Of a stretch of 41,402 nt of DNA, positions 19,969-29,712 are shown piece by piece; within the stretch, counting starts at the first letter, position 1, and the number at the start of each line of letters is the position of its first letter. The position numbers were made by a program, and so were the translations under genes. The DNA is from Chromera velia (Eukaryota > Sar > Chromeraceae): the NCBI GenBank assembly GCA_018398765.1, contig JAHBMJ010000280.1:10001-51402 (forward strand), in the 5' to 3' direction. Below the pieces are notes generated by a model. It ran no database searches and had not been told where the DNA came from. It saw only the letters and a list, made by a program, of their open reading frames with translations.

Positions 19969-22900
19969 TCATTCCTTGGCATGCATGCGTTTGAATTCGT
20001 CAGAATGACATGGCAGTCGCCTCCATGCAGTCACTCGAGCATGAATCTCGTAAGGGTCGTTGTGCGCGCAAACCCCTTGGTCTGTAACAAACCAGTGCCC
20101 AAAGGTCCTTGCCCGCAGTTCCTTCGCCATTCCACTCTCCAAATAATTGTTCTGGATGACTACTGGAGGTGGCGTGTCCCTACACCTCATTTCGGGCCGA
20201 TCATACCAGAGCCCGGAAGGATACAATGCCGGGGGCAGCTGTAACACCCTCAGCCTGTTGCTGTCCACATACGCAGAGAAGTACGCAGCCTCGTTTCCGA
20301 GGTGCGCAATGGCCCTGGGCCCCTTTCCCTTCCCGTCCGTCCCCTCTTTGAGCAACTTCAATCTGAGGTCCAGGTCATGAAGCGCCCTTCCTCTGACCCA
20401 CGCGTACATTCTCTCGACTGCTGGAGACGGCCGAATCACTGCACGCTTGCATGCACGAGTGCGCCAACAACAAACATGCGGAGAGAAAAAGAATTAAAGA
20501 CGTTCAGTCTCCATCAAAGAAAGTCGAGGCACACCGGCCGTGTGCAGGCAGGAAGGCGACAGACAGCCGTCGTTGATTCTCAGAGAAAGAAAGAATCTTT
20601 GGAAGGCGGCGGCAAAAAAAAGATAATCATGACTCATGCAGCCATACTAGAATGGAAGGAACGCAAGCGGCCATGCAGGTAGGGAGGGAGGCACTCGGGC
20701 ATGCAACAGGCATCCATTCCTGCATGATCCCACAGAAATACGGGTGCGTTAGTCAGATGGCTAGAAATCAGTTCACGCATGCAGCAGCTCCTTCCCACCC
20801 CCCCCCAAGATTAAAAAAATGCCAACCAAAACGACAAGAGAGGTATGAGATTTGCGTTGCTGCATCCATGCCAACTGCCTTGCAATCATTGGCGCAAGAA
20901 AAAATATCACCACGGACACAAGCACACCTTCAGCAAATCCAAAAAGTGACGTGCAACAGAAAACCTCAACGAGGCTGTTTGTTTCGGACAACACAAGAGC
21001 GTCAGAAAAGACCAATGCCACTCCCATGCATCAACCCATCAACGCACCCACCCGCATGAAATCCAGGAGCGTACCACCCCTTTTCAGGATCCACAGAGGC
21101 GGCGATGTCCCATTCCTCCCCTCCCTTTTTCGCTTCTGCGAGCTCGGTGAGAAAATTACGGGCCCACACAGCATCGCTTTCAGCGAAAAGGAACGGAATC
21201 TGTGCCTTGACCAGCCTCTGCAACAACCATAGTCTCTCTGCCATCAATCCAAAAAATCCGACATCTCCGTACGTCAAAGACCCCCCCCCTTCCTTGGAGG
21301 AGGCACCGCCAGATACCCCCACCCCCCTGGTCCACACCGCGTTTTCAGGTTGCCACAACACCTTGTGAATTTTTCCCGGCACTGAGGGAAAATTGGAAAA
21401 AGACTCGGCGTCTAGAGCCACAAACAAAGTGGATTCCAGCGCTCCCCCTAATTTCTCTAGGTTGCACAGGAACGAAAAAGTCAACCAAAGAAAGTTGCTG
21501 TCAAACAAGACGATGTTGACAAAACCCGATCTAGAAGTTTGCAAAACTTTCGAGGCAGCAGCAACGGCGGTATCGGCAGGGTCCTTCTCTCTCTCTCCTC
21601 CCACACCCTCAACTGTACTCTTCCCATCGCCCCCCCCGCACTGACACCCTTCTGATGGTGCCTCCTTCGCTGACCCGGCGGTCGCGGCGGAACACGTAGA
21701 AGGAGGGGAAGAGCAGGAGCCTCCCCCTTTCTCCCCCCCCCTGTTTTCTGCTTCTGCTTGAGCTGACGTTGGGGAAAAGAAACCTTTTTCGCTTTCCGGG
21801 GGCATCTCATCAACAGAGGGGACCTGGAGGTCCCAAGACTTTCGGAACCTTTCTCTTTTTTTCTGTTTCTTCTTCTCCACCCACTCTGCCTCCCTCTGTA
21901 GCTCCTCGGAAGACACTGCAGGGAGAGGAAGCAGTCGGCCCGCAAAACAGATGGAGGACCCCCTCCCACTTTCGGACCGATGTTCTATCTCCCCACCCTC
22001 TGATTTTTCTTTTGACTGTCCGTCAATGAGGAAGTGTTGTTCTATGGACTGAAATTTAGAGAGAAATCGGAGCAGCAACGTAAGAGATGCTTGGACCGGG
22101 AAAGACGTTAAAGCTTCTCCTGTTAAAGGCGAAGGGTGGGCTTTGTGGTCATACCACCTCTCACAGAGGACCAGAAGGCCCCCTGCCCTCAGACCTCTGA
22201 CTATGGAGCGGAGAGTCTCCATGCCTTCTGCAAACACAAACGACAGAGCCCCGAGGAGTAAGACAGAGTCGTGTGACTCGGGAACAATGTCTGAGGGAGA
22301 CGACAGAAACGATGTGTCGTAACCAAGCACTGTACTGTTAGTCACGGCATAGGGGTATTGTCCTCCCTCTATCTGTTGCGCAACCTCCATCAGTCTGGGT
22401 CTGTCTGCGTTGACTACTGTAACCGACTTCACGGAGGGCAGATCCGCAACACCCCCCAGCAGGGCGGAGAACTGCACCGACGGACCCGAAGATATTTCCA
22501 ACACATCTCCCCAATGCATGCCCCAGGGAGATGTCCAGTCGGTTTTCACGCAGTTCACCAAATTCTCCCTTTGTCTGTCCCCCTCACTCTGCCCTCCCCC
22601 CCCCTGGAGGAGACGGGCGAGACGATTCTCCTGCAACACTTGCCAGAAACGGAACGGAAGGCGAATAATGCCAGCCCGCTCGGTCCAGAAGCATGCGAGA
22701 CGGCACTGCATTTCATCCCCGACGCACAGAGACTGCAGCAGCGTCATTTCTTCGAACGAGATCCCCATTGCGTTGGGACAGAGAGGGAGGTGAGGAAACC
22801 AAGGGGTGGGGGGGTCTGTCCACTGTGTGCAGAGTCTACCCGACCTGCCAGGCAGACAGTAACATTCCCCTAGAAAATTTACGCCAAACTCGCCGCACTC

Positions 22901-23074
22901 CAAAGCCGACAGTGCCGACGAGGAAGGTGAAGGTGCTGATTCGAGACCAGACTGAAGGGCTCTGACACCTACATGGAGACAAAGGAGCAGACAGACAGCC
23001 TTCCACATGCTTGAGGAGAACCAACGTCCTGGTTTTCTCCTTTTAACCACCATCTGTACACCAAGCGACGGCAT
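19969..23074 (-). CDS. EGF-like - methyltransferase-like - nucleotide-diphospho-sugar transferase fusion
   Basis: Two exons, 23074-21052 and 20438-19969, give 830 residues. The junction (CAT GCG G|GTGGGT ... GCAG|TG ATT) yields HAVIRPSPAVERMYAW, which matches the expected N-x-GF-x-x-x-RPTP-x-V segment of the PF03407 family. An N-terminal anchor (MWKAVCLLLCLHVGVRA) follows basic residues. Residues about 60-82 are a Cys motif (FGVNFLGECYCLPGRSGRLC). Residues about 185-350 are a methyltransferase fold paralogous to the one at 15405-17705 (LRAGGLLVLCERWYDH) but with a degenerate motif I (VLEISSGPSVQF). Residues about 517-790 are the transferase: FVNIVLFDSNFLWLTFS, KIHKVLW, IPFLFAESDAVW (in place of SDxDVVW), LPPALYPSGLWY and VVIQNNYLESG. 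The linker 400-510 is low-complexity. Known: PF03407 includes plant extensin arabinosyltransferases and rhamnogalacturonan-II xylosyltransferases. Inferred: a Golgi glycan-building enzyme. Whether the methyltransferase half is active is doubtful. Confidence 0.75.
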
Positions 23075-23653
23075 GGGGAAGACTGCCGGTCGTATTAGTG
23101 GAAAAGATACACGGAGACGGAGTGAGACCGAGTGAGACTGCTTCCACGCCTTTGCTATCTATAATTTGAGATCTCTTATCTCGTGCGTGGTGTGACCCTG
23201 GACGATCAGTGACGGTTCGATTTTCGATCGCTCAGAGCTGTGTGGTCCATCTGACAGGCGAGCTGCGACTCATTTCGACACAGCCACATAAAGCCAGTCT
23301 AGCCACGTCTGATTCTGGTGATCTAGCTCAGGATATTCGATTTGCATTATCCCGGCGCCCCCTCCACCGGGGCCATGCACGGCATGCTCCACAGGAGCAT
23401 CAAGAGTGAGTTGTAAGGGACCGTTTTCAAGGTTCACTAAGTGAGAGATACTGAGAGATAGTAAGAAGGCAAGCCAAAAGTCTCTACTGCGGACACGAGC
23501 TATTGATACTGTCTGACAAACCGATATTCATGGTGGGTCTGGCTGCTGAAAACGCCCGCTCGTAAATCATCAGAAGATCGGCTTTTTCTTCCAGTCCGGA
23601 GACGGCTCGGATTTGCTGACTGCTTCCGTCTGGTTTTTTGCAACGTTGCGGCA
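23075..23653. other. Divergent upstream region between two genes
   Basis: Lies head-to-head between the fusion gene starting at 23074 (-) and the RING-type gene starting at 23654 (+). It would hold both promoters. No coding frame with a motif; no clear TATA element that I would defend. Confidence 0.5.
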
Positions 23654-24950
23654 ATGCCTTGCAAGTACTGCGGTGATTATTCTTGGGATCAGCTCTGCAG
23701 TCAGTCCGAATCTCTGATTGCTTCGTGTGTATACATCTCACAGCTTAATTGTCGGCACCGAGATTCTTTTTATTCTCCACCCTGTCTCCTTTTTTCTCAC
23801 GCCTGCCCCTTCACTCTTCTGTCGCTGTGCTGCAGGGTGACACAGACAGGGCGGCATGTATGGTTTTGCATTCTGCCTTTTCCCGTTTTTTTCTGCGCAG
23901 ACGAATCTCGACGAATCTCCTTTTCTCTCTCCCATTGCAGACAACGCGGAGTGTCAGAGACAGGCCCGAGGACAGGCCGCTTTCTTTGGATCGAGCAGAG
24001 CGTTTCCACAGGCGCACTCCTCAGCCTCGGCTTCGCATGGCACCAGAGACGCGAACGCGAGTGGTGAGTATCTCTCCTTTGATGAGGAAGACCCCTCCTA
24101 CGACGGGGGGGCGTACGGTCGGGCTGCTCAACCGGCACAGGCACAGACCCTTTCCGCAGCTGGAGGGGGAGTGCACGTGAAGGCCCCGAACCCCGAAAAG
24201 AGGCAGCAACTCCTCAGACAGCAGATGACGCAGGCAAACAGGGAGTCTCGCCGACCTCTCACCTCCTCGGGGGGGGGTCCTGGAGCCCTCGGCTGCCGCT
24301 GGGAAGCCTGAGGACGCGCGAGACGCAGCGAGGTCCTCATTTTTGAAGAAGTACGAGGACACCCCGACGTCGTGGTCGGGAGTGAAAAGCCATATGAGGG
24401 CAAAAGAGCAGAAGGAGCGGGAGGAGGAGATGTTGCGCTGGGAGCAGGAGAGAGCAGAAAGGGCCCCTCTGAGTCGAGAAAGGGAGGAGAGGCAGAAGCA
24501 AAAGAGGGGCGCCGTTCTGCGTCAAAGTTGGAGCGCGTGGGAGGAGAGACGCGAGAACAGAGACGAGCGCGGTAACCCCCCTTCTAACCCTAGTTTTTCC
24601 TCGTCTTCTGCCGCAAGACCGGCAGGGAAGGGGGGGGGGGGCTGTCACAGTGGTGAGGAAAATGGGCAGTCGGGTGGACCGGGCACGCATGTAAAAGCGC
24701 CCGAATGCCTGTCGTGTCCGTGTTGTTTTGAGGATGACGGATGCGATCTGTTTGTGCAAAAACGGCCATAGCGTCTGTGGCCAGTGCACAACCCAAGTAG
24801 AGTCTTGTCCGCTTTGCAGAGATGGGTGGATGGTGGAGGCCCGCAACCGAGCTCTGGAGGCTTTAAAAGGGCTTCCGAGCTAAAAAATGTGAAGTGCAGT
24901 TGGGGGGGCTGCCCGTTCTCTTTCCAATCTTGCTGTGCACGAGAGGGGGT
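23654..24950 (+). pseudogene. RING/SINA-type zinc-finger protein gene with several frame breaks
   Basis: Exon 1 (23654-23699) encodes MPCKYCGDYSWDQLC and joins exon 2 (from 23941) in phase to NNAECQRQ, a C-x2-C...C-x4-C ribbon-like start. Exon 2 has a disordered stretch (EYLSFDEEDPSYDGG), then Lys/Glu/Arg-rich helix (KEQKEREEEMLRWEQ). Near the end a SIAH-type RING is readable only across a shift: LSCPCCFEDD in one frame, ICLCKNGHSVCGQC and VESCPLCRDGW in the next, then RNRALEALK. A second zinc-finger-like piece (VKCSWGGCPFSF, then HERGCSNR) follows across further shifts. The breaks are at the 9-G run 24269-24277, near 24737-24743, near 24861-24880, and between 24915 and 24950. In the RING frame itself a stop occurs at 24881-24883. 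Known: such RING proteins are E3 ubiquitin ligases. Either a decayed gene or a badly sequenced live one. Confidence 0.6.
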
Positions 24951-25130
24951 GCAGCAACAGAGGGACACAGAAACCAACAGGGAGAGATGGTGCGGGCTCT
25001 CAGAAGAGAGAGAGACGTCTGTGTGGGGGTGAAGAGAGAGAGACGCATGTCAGAAGGCCGTCTCTTCCTTCTCCTCCTGCGGCTGTTACTTCTGGTGGTG
25101 GCTTTGGGCTTCATCTGTTTGCTGTTGCAG

Positions 25131-25225
25131 AGCAATTGCGAGAGAGTGGAATGGGTAGGGAGGACGCGAGGGCAGCGTTGAGTGCCATGGGAGTTGCGGA
25201 AGTGGACGCAGAGCGCATAGTGAAG
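25131..25225 (+). other. Candidate exon with UBA-like helix sequence
   Basis: A good acceptor (CTGTTTGCTGTTGCAG) and donor (GTGAAG|GTCTGT) bound a short open stretch that includes GREDARAALSAMGVAEVDAE. Its rhythm recalls a UBA-type three-helix unit, but it is too short to assign. It may belong to the RING-type gene to the left. It needs one base from the previous exon. Confidence 0.3.
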
Positions 25226-25416
25226 GTCTGTACTTCTTTCTGTGTGTGTGCTTGTTTTTGGTTGCTTTGTATTTTTGGAAGTCAGAAAGAGGACACGTGT
25301 TTTTTGCTGACTGGATAAAGCAATTTCGTGTTGTTTCTTGGTTGCGTACGCATATCGAGTCGAATGCGTGAGCAGGTAACACGACAGAACGACAAATTGA
25401 TGGTGCGCGTCGGGAA

Positions 25417-26025
25417 TTAAACAATTGCAAGCCGGGTTGATTCATTGATTGCATGATCAATCGCTTTTGTCCTTCCAGCCGCTTCCTGAATCAGAAGAAT
25501 TTCTTTAGAGAGACACACACGCGGTTCCATGCGTTTCATTTTACTCAAAGTGAATGGCTGGCTGGTTTCTGGCATTCTCTTTGCAGACGTTGCCTCCCTC
25601 GTTCTAACTAGACGGGATTCAGCCGGCCGACGGAAATGTGAGTCCCGAAGTGGAAATTTATTGCCACTTTCACCCTCGAAGGAAGCAACTGCATGAAAGG
25701 GGAAGCGCGCGCGGCTTTTTTTGCTGAAAATTAATTTTTTGTTCACGTATACACTTTTTCCACCGCGCGGCCTTTCGCACATGGTTTTCCTTTGAGTGGA
25801 AGATCGACCCACATCTTCAGCCATCTCCAGCCTCACAGTAGTTCCAAGCAAGTAGCAGAAGACCTCTAATGCAAGCGTAGTACAACCGCAAAGCTGTGCA
25901 TACTTAGTCCCACCTGTGCTGTACAAAACATAAACGTCTTTTCTGTGATCTGCTTTATGCAACTTGATGGACACCGTGGGACGCACCATGAAACGGTGCT
26001 TCTCTGTACCCACAAGCTCTAGCAT
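25417..26025 (-). CDS. Unrecognised 202-residue open frame
   Basis: An ATG-initiated frame with no introns. It encodes a basic protein with segments such as KDVYVLYSTGGTKYAQLC and a short hydrophobic stretch LALEVFCYLLG. I do not recognise a family. The length is notable in a region of roughly balanced composition, but there is no supporting motif or regulatory signal, so it may be chance. Confidence 0.25.
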   Translation of the reverse strand: MLELVGTEKHRFMVRPTVSIKLHKADHRKDVYVLYSTGGTKYAQLCGCTTLALEVFCYLLGTTVRLEMAEDVGRSSTQRKTMCERPRGGKSVYVNKKLIFSKKSRARFPFHAVASFEGESGNKFPLRDSHFRRPAESRLVRTREATSAKRMPETSQPFTLSKMKRMEPRVCLSKEILLIQEAAGRTKAIDHAINESTRLAIV

Positions 26026-26274
26026 TTTCTCTGCTGTTGTACATCTGCGTACTAATTCGCAGACCTACTTTTATGAATGAACTCCGACAAGATGTCGCAG
26101 TCCAGGGAAATCAAAAGCAGTTCGGCTGTTGCGAAAGCAGTCTCACCACAGAGACCCAAACACTACAAGTCAGTTCCTCTCAAACTTTCCTGCACTGATC
26201 AGAAACTGTACATTGTACTCGTAGCCTATCTCATCGATGATCTGTGTTTTCTGTACATTTGTGTTGTGCTGCAG

Positions 26275-26374
26275 GGTGTCAATGTGCCGACTGTTTGCAA
26301 AGGGGACCTGTCCGAATGGGGCTATAGGTTGCGGACGAGCTGCATGCATGCATGGGTTGCTGTTTGTCTCTTAA
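26275..26374 (+). other. Candidate exon with CCCH zinc-finger-like motif
   Basis: After an acceptor (TTGTGTTGTGCTGCAG) one frame reads MCRLFAKGTCPNGAIGC then a His at the end of AACMHG, and stops at 26372-26374. The first part fits the C-x7/8-C-x5/6-C start of a CCCH finger (CRxFxKGxCPxG), the last spacing does not fit well. The phase does not match the donor at 25225 in the simplest model. It could be a last exon of the broken RING-type gene or a stray fragment. Confidence 0.35.
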
Positions 26375-26582
26375 AGACTCTCTTTTTTTGGAGACTCTAG
26401 GCTAAACCGCTATTAAGTAAAGTAAGTATTAAAGTACGTATAACTAAAAAAAAATTAAGAAAATAAAAAAATAAATATCTTTAATATATCCTCTAGGTGA
26501 ATGAATGTGAACGGAACTTGCATGTTATGCCCCACAGTTGGCTACGCAGGTGGCTACAGCATAACTTGTGTGCTCACCGGCT

Positions 26583-27306
26583 TTAACTGCCTCAATTCAA
26601 TTCAATTCAATTCAATATATATATATATATATATTATAAATATTCTAGTACTTTTTTTTTTTAATATAGAGTGCAGGCCCTATAGCTGCCAAGATGATTG
26701 TATGAGCAGAGCAAGAGTGGCTAAGCACAGACGATGACGAGATGAACGGAACGCTGTGACTTCCTGAAGCGAGGGGGGATGAAGACAACCACCATGCATT
26801 CCAATGGTGATTTTCAAGCTAGAGAGAGCTCCTTCAGATAGTTGTGTTCATCATTTCGTTCCCCCACAGTGAATGAGTCGATCAGGAAGACTGAGAACAT
26901 AAAACTCCTTCCTTATACTCTTGACATAGTATCAGGCTTTTCTATCAGACAGAATAAGAGGGCATAGAAAGCTAGATAGAATTCATAGAAAGCTGCAATA
27001 CGAAAACAATTGATGTAAATTGAGTAACCTGATTGCATATATGAGTCCTGATATTACATATATGAGTCGATTTAGCAGCGACGCATGCACCACATACTGC
27101 CGTCTCATTAACTTAATTTACTCGGAATGAAAGAAACCGCTCGATACTTATTGGGCACAAGCAAGCAGGACGTGTCTCTCCCATGAGAACCCCTAAGTTT
27201 ATAGTAGTTGCTTGCATTATGAGCGGCCATTGAAGGCTAGTACCCAGATCCTAGCCCAGATCTAGTCTCTTAGAGCCCGGTATAGACTTGCATCTGCTTA
27301 ATTGCA

Positions 27307-27342
<36 letters not shown>

Positions 27343-27371
27343 ATTGAATTGAATTGAATTGAGGCGGTTAA
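26583..27371. mobile_element. Inverted-repeat-bounded segment with CAATT / TA arms
   Basis: The left arm TTAACTGCCTC followed by four to five CAATT units and a TA tract (26583-26632) is mirrored on the right by a TA tract, GAATT units and GAGGCGGTTAA (about 27310-27371). Because the unique 11-base outer part matches with one mismatch, this is more than two independent microsatellites. The roughly 690 bases between have no coding capacity. Possible remnant of a foldback element; no clear target duplication seen. Confidence 0.45.
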
Positions 27372-27390
27372 TATATATATACATGCACAC

Positions 27391-28434
27391 ATGCTGTCTA
27401 AACCTGCCTGGGGCGTCTGGGGTACTCCAGGCACGCCGCAGGCGGCCCGCCAGGGCCGCCTGGGGCGACCCCAGGTGGTTTTGCCTAAGTTTATATAGAG
27501 CTGCCTGGGATGAAGCCCCAGGCAGTTGTTGAGAGTTGCCTGGGGCAAAGGTCGGTCACTATGCCGAAGGCACCAACCTTATCGTCATGAACCACGGTGC
27601 ACATGCCCGACCGGGTTTGCATGAGGGACGCGCCGACACAACCTTGCAATCTATACGTGCAAGCCGCGTATCAAAGGTCCGACCGGGTTATATAGACTGG
27701 CAGCAACTTTTTGTTCGGCGGTCGCGATCAGCGATAGATACCAGTGGATACACATTAAGTTGACGGTTGCTTTCAACTTTCGTCTCTTCTCACTCTTATC
27801 ACTGGAGATGCACATCATTGTACATCCATTGATTAACTCACTGATTGATTTCGCACTTGGTTTTCCCGCTTACCATCTGAGAGGGAAGAGGTAAAGAAAC
27901 GGAGAAAGGTGTTTTACATGGAGGACATAACAGAAGAACAGGCCATAGCTGAAGAAAACCGCCGCAGAACATTCAGACAGACAATCGATACCTGTGTCCC
28001 TCACTACTATGATGAGGCAGAAGATTTCAAGCTTGTCTGGGAGGTGCACAAAAAGTAACACATGCAACTTTGCATTGTTTATAAACTTATCGCAGAGTGG
28101 AAATTTACTCTGAAAAATTATTCAGAAAATTTGATTTAATTCTTTTCTATAAAATAATATCTAGAATTATATAAAAATTTTGATTTATTGATTTAATTTA
28201 AGCATTGTAAATGAATCTTTAAAGTTGCGTTCAGATACTAAATCCTAGAATAAAGGCATTTTTAAACTTTTTTCAATGTTTTTCACACTATAGAGAGAAT
28301 GCAGAAAGACCTCCTGACTGCCTGGGGTGCCGCAGGCGGTCCTTACGGACCGCCTGGGGAAGGTCATACATAAGACCCCGGGCCCCAGGCAGCCTGGTTA
28401 GCGTAGGCAGTCATTCTCAAGGTTTAGACAGCAT
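27391..28434. mobile_element. Element with 15-base terminal inverted repeats and GC-rich subterminal hairpins
   Basis: ATGCTGTCTAAACCT (27391-27405) and AGGTTTAGACAGCAT (28420-28434) are perfect inverse complements. Just inside each end are GC-rich hairpins built on CTGCCTGGGG/CCCCAGGCAG, for example 27502-27526 and the palindrome CAGGCGGTCC-TTAC-GGACCGCCTG at about 28333-28356. The centre (27780-28310) is AT-rich without a transposase-like frame. The layout suits a non-autonomous DNA transposon of about 1.05 kb. A clean target duplication is not visible; CACAT occurs just outside or within both ends. Confidence 0.6.
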
Positions 28435-28648
28435 AATGTGAATGATAGTAATTGATTGATTTTCACGTAAACAGTTTGTGGCACAGGTCTTTTTGGCCTG
28501 TGCGGGCCGGCCAGGAAGGTCCGACGCGTGTATGCGCTTTTCCTGGACGCCGCACGGCGAGCGCTCGGCATTGGAGCAGGAGGCCAATCCTCTAGACATT
28601 AATCCAATCCAATCCAAAATACTATATATTGTATCTACTATGATAGTA

Positions 28649-28738
28649 ATATATATATATATATATATATATATATCCTAATCCTAATCTAGATCCTAAT
28701 TATTGGACCTAATAGTTATATATATATATATATATATG
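28649..28738. repeat. Two TA-dinucleotide microsatellites
   Basis: TA tracts at about 28649-28676 and 28717-28738, separated by CCTAAT/AGATCC-type sequence. Upstream at 28601-28618 lies a short TCCAA repeat. Confidence 0.9.
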
Positions 28739-29381
28739 TACAACCTTCAAGTCCGATAAACACGTACGTTTGCCAAAACTGAAGGACGAAGCATCTAGCG
28801 ATGCATGCAATACCTGGGAGTAACTTCAATATTATATTATATCTTCAAAGTAAATTGTTTGTCGATTGAGGTAAAAAGCATACATCTAGGCATACATAGA
28901 GAAACGCATGTGAGCCGCCCATCGCCGGACGATGGCCGGCTCAGAAAACTGAGCCGGACACCCCGAAATGCTAGTGCAAACTGAATCATCCCATGCAATA
29001 TCATGAAATCATTCAATTTCTCGATCAGTACAGAAACTCGCGTACCAGCCAGTAATCCTTTGCAATCTTTCCGTTTGCAGTCGAAGACTGTCATTGTAAT
29101 ACACCGGGCTCCCGTCTTTAGAACCAACTGGAGACAAAGAGACGGCGGCACAGAAAAGGAGTCTGAGGGAAGACCGGTCGACAACCAATCGAGCAAGCGA
29201 AGCGCGACTGATTCCAGCCAATCTGTCCGTGCAGAAGTTGAGTTGAAAAGTGGATGCACTTCCCCGCATCTTCCTTTCGATCTGCATCTTTCTGCAGAAT
29301 TTATCTCTTTCGGAAACGGAGATCCGAAAGAATTTGGACCAAAGACCAAAAGAAAACAAAAGAACAGGGGCAGAAACGAAT

Positions 29382-29677
29382 TCAAAAGTCTCGCGTCTTC
29401 TCAAATTCTCCTCCACCTATGCCCCCCTGCTCAGAAGGTTCCTCCATCACCACATCGAGTGATCCTTCAATGCCCCCCCAGCCAGGCCGACCCGACTGCA
29501 TCATGGCAGGATCCCCTCCCACCCAATTCGAGTTGGAGAAACCACTGGCGGCAGGCCCGGTCGAGGAGGACGAAGAAGAAGACGGGCAGAGGTTGCTGAG
29601 GGCGGCTTTCGATATTTGGGCTTTCACAGACGCACGCGCTGCTCGAAGTCGTCTGCAAGCAATTGTCAACAGCCATG

Positions 29678-29712
<35 letters not shown>

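Larger units (their letters stand above)
24951..26280. other. Mostly non-coding stretch downstream of the RING-type gene
   Basis: Apart from the candidate exon at 25131-25225, I see one long minus-strand frame (annotated separately) and ordinary mixed sequence. The part after 25320 has a composition like the introns elsewhere but without strong pyrimidine skew. Confidence 0.4.
26375..29381. other. AT-rich gene-poor block with inverted repeats and TA microsatellites
   Basis: No open frame here carries a recognisable motif. Content is mostly AT-rich sequence, TA tracts (26614-26632, 27310-27340, 28649-28676, 28717-28738), two inverted-repeat structures annotated separately, and GC-rich palindromes. 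Between about 28860 and 29381 the plus strand resembles the 3' flank of the kinesin gene. Confidence 0.55.

Noticed and set aside
20773..21027. Minus-strand hydrophobic 84-codon frame
   Set aside because: It lies wholly within the intron 21051-20439 of the EGF-methyltransferase-transferase gene, whose junction is strongly supported by the family motif it creates.
24062..24070. Strong-looking donor GTGAGTAT in exon 2 of the RING-type gene
   Set aside because: The sequence after it (EYLSFDEEDPSYDGG and KRQQLLRQQM) looks protein-coding in frame, so I did not cut the exon there; regulated use cannot be excluded.
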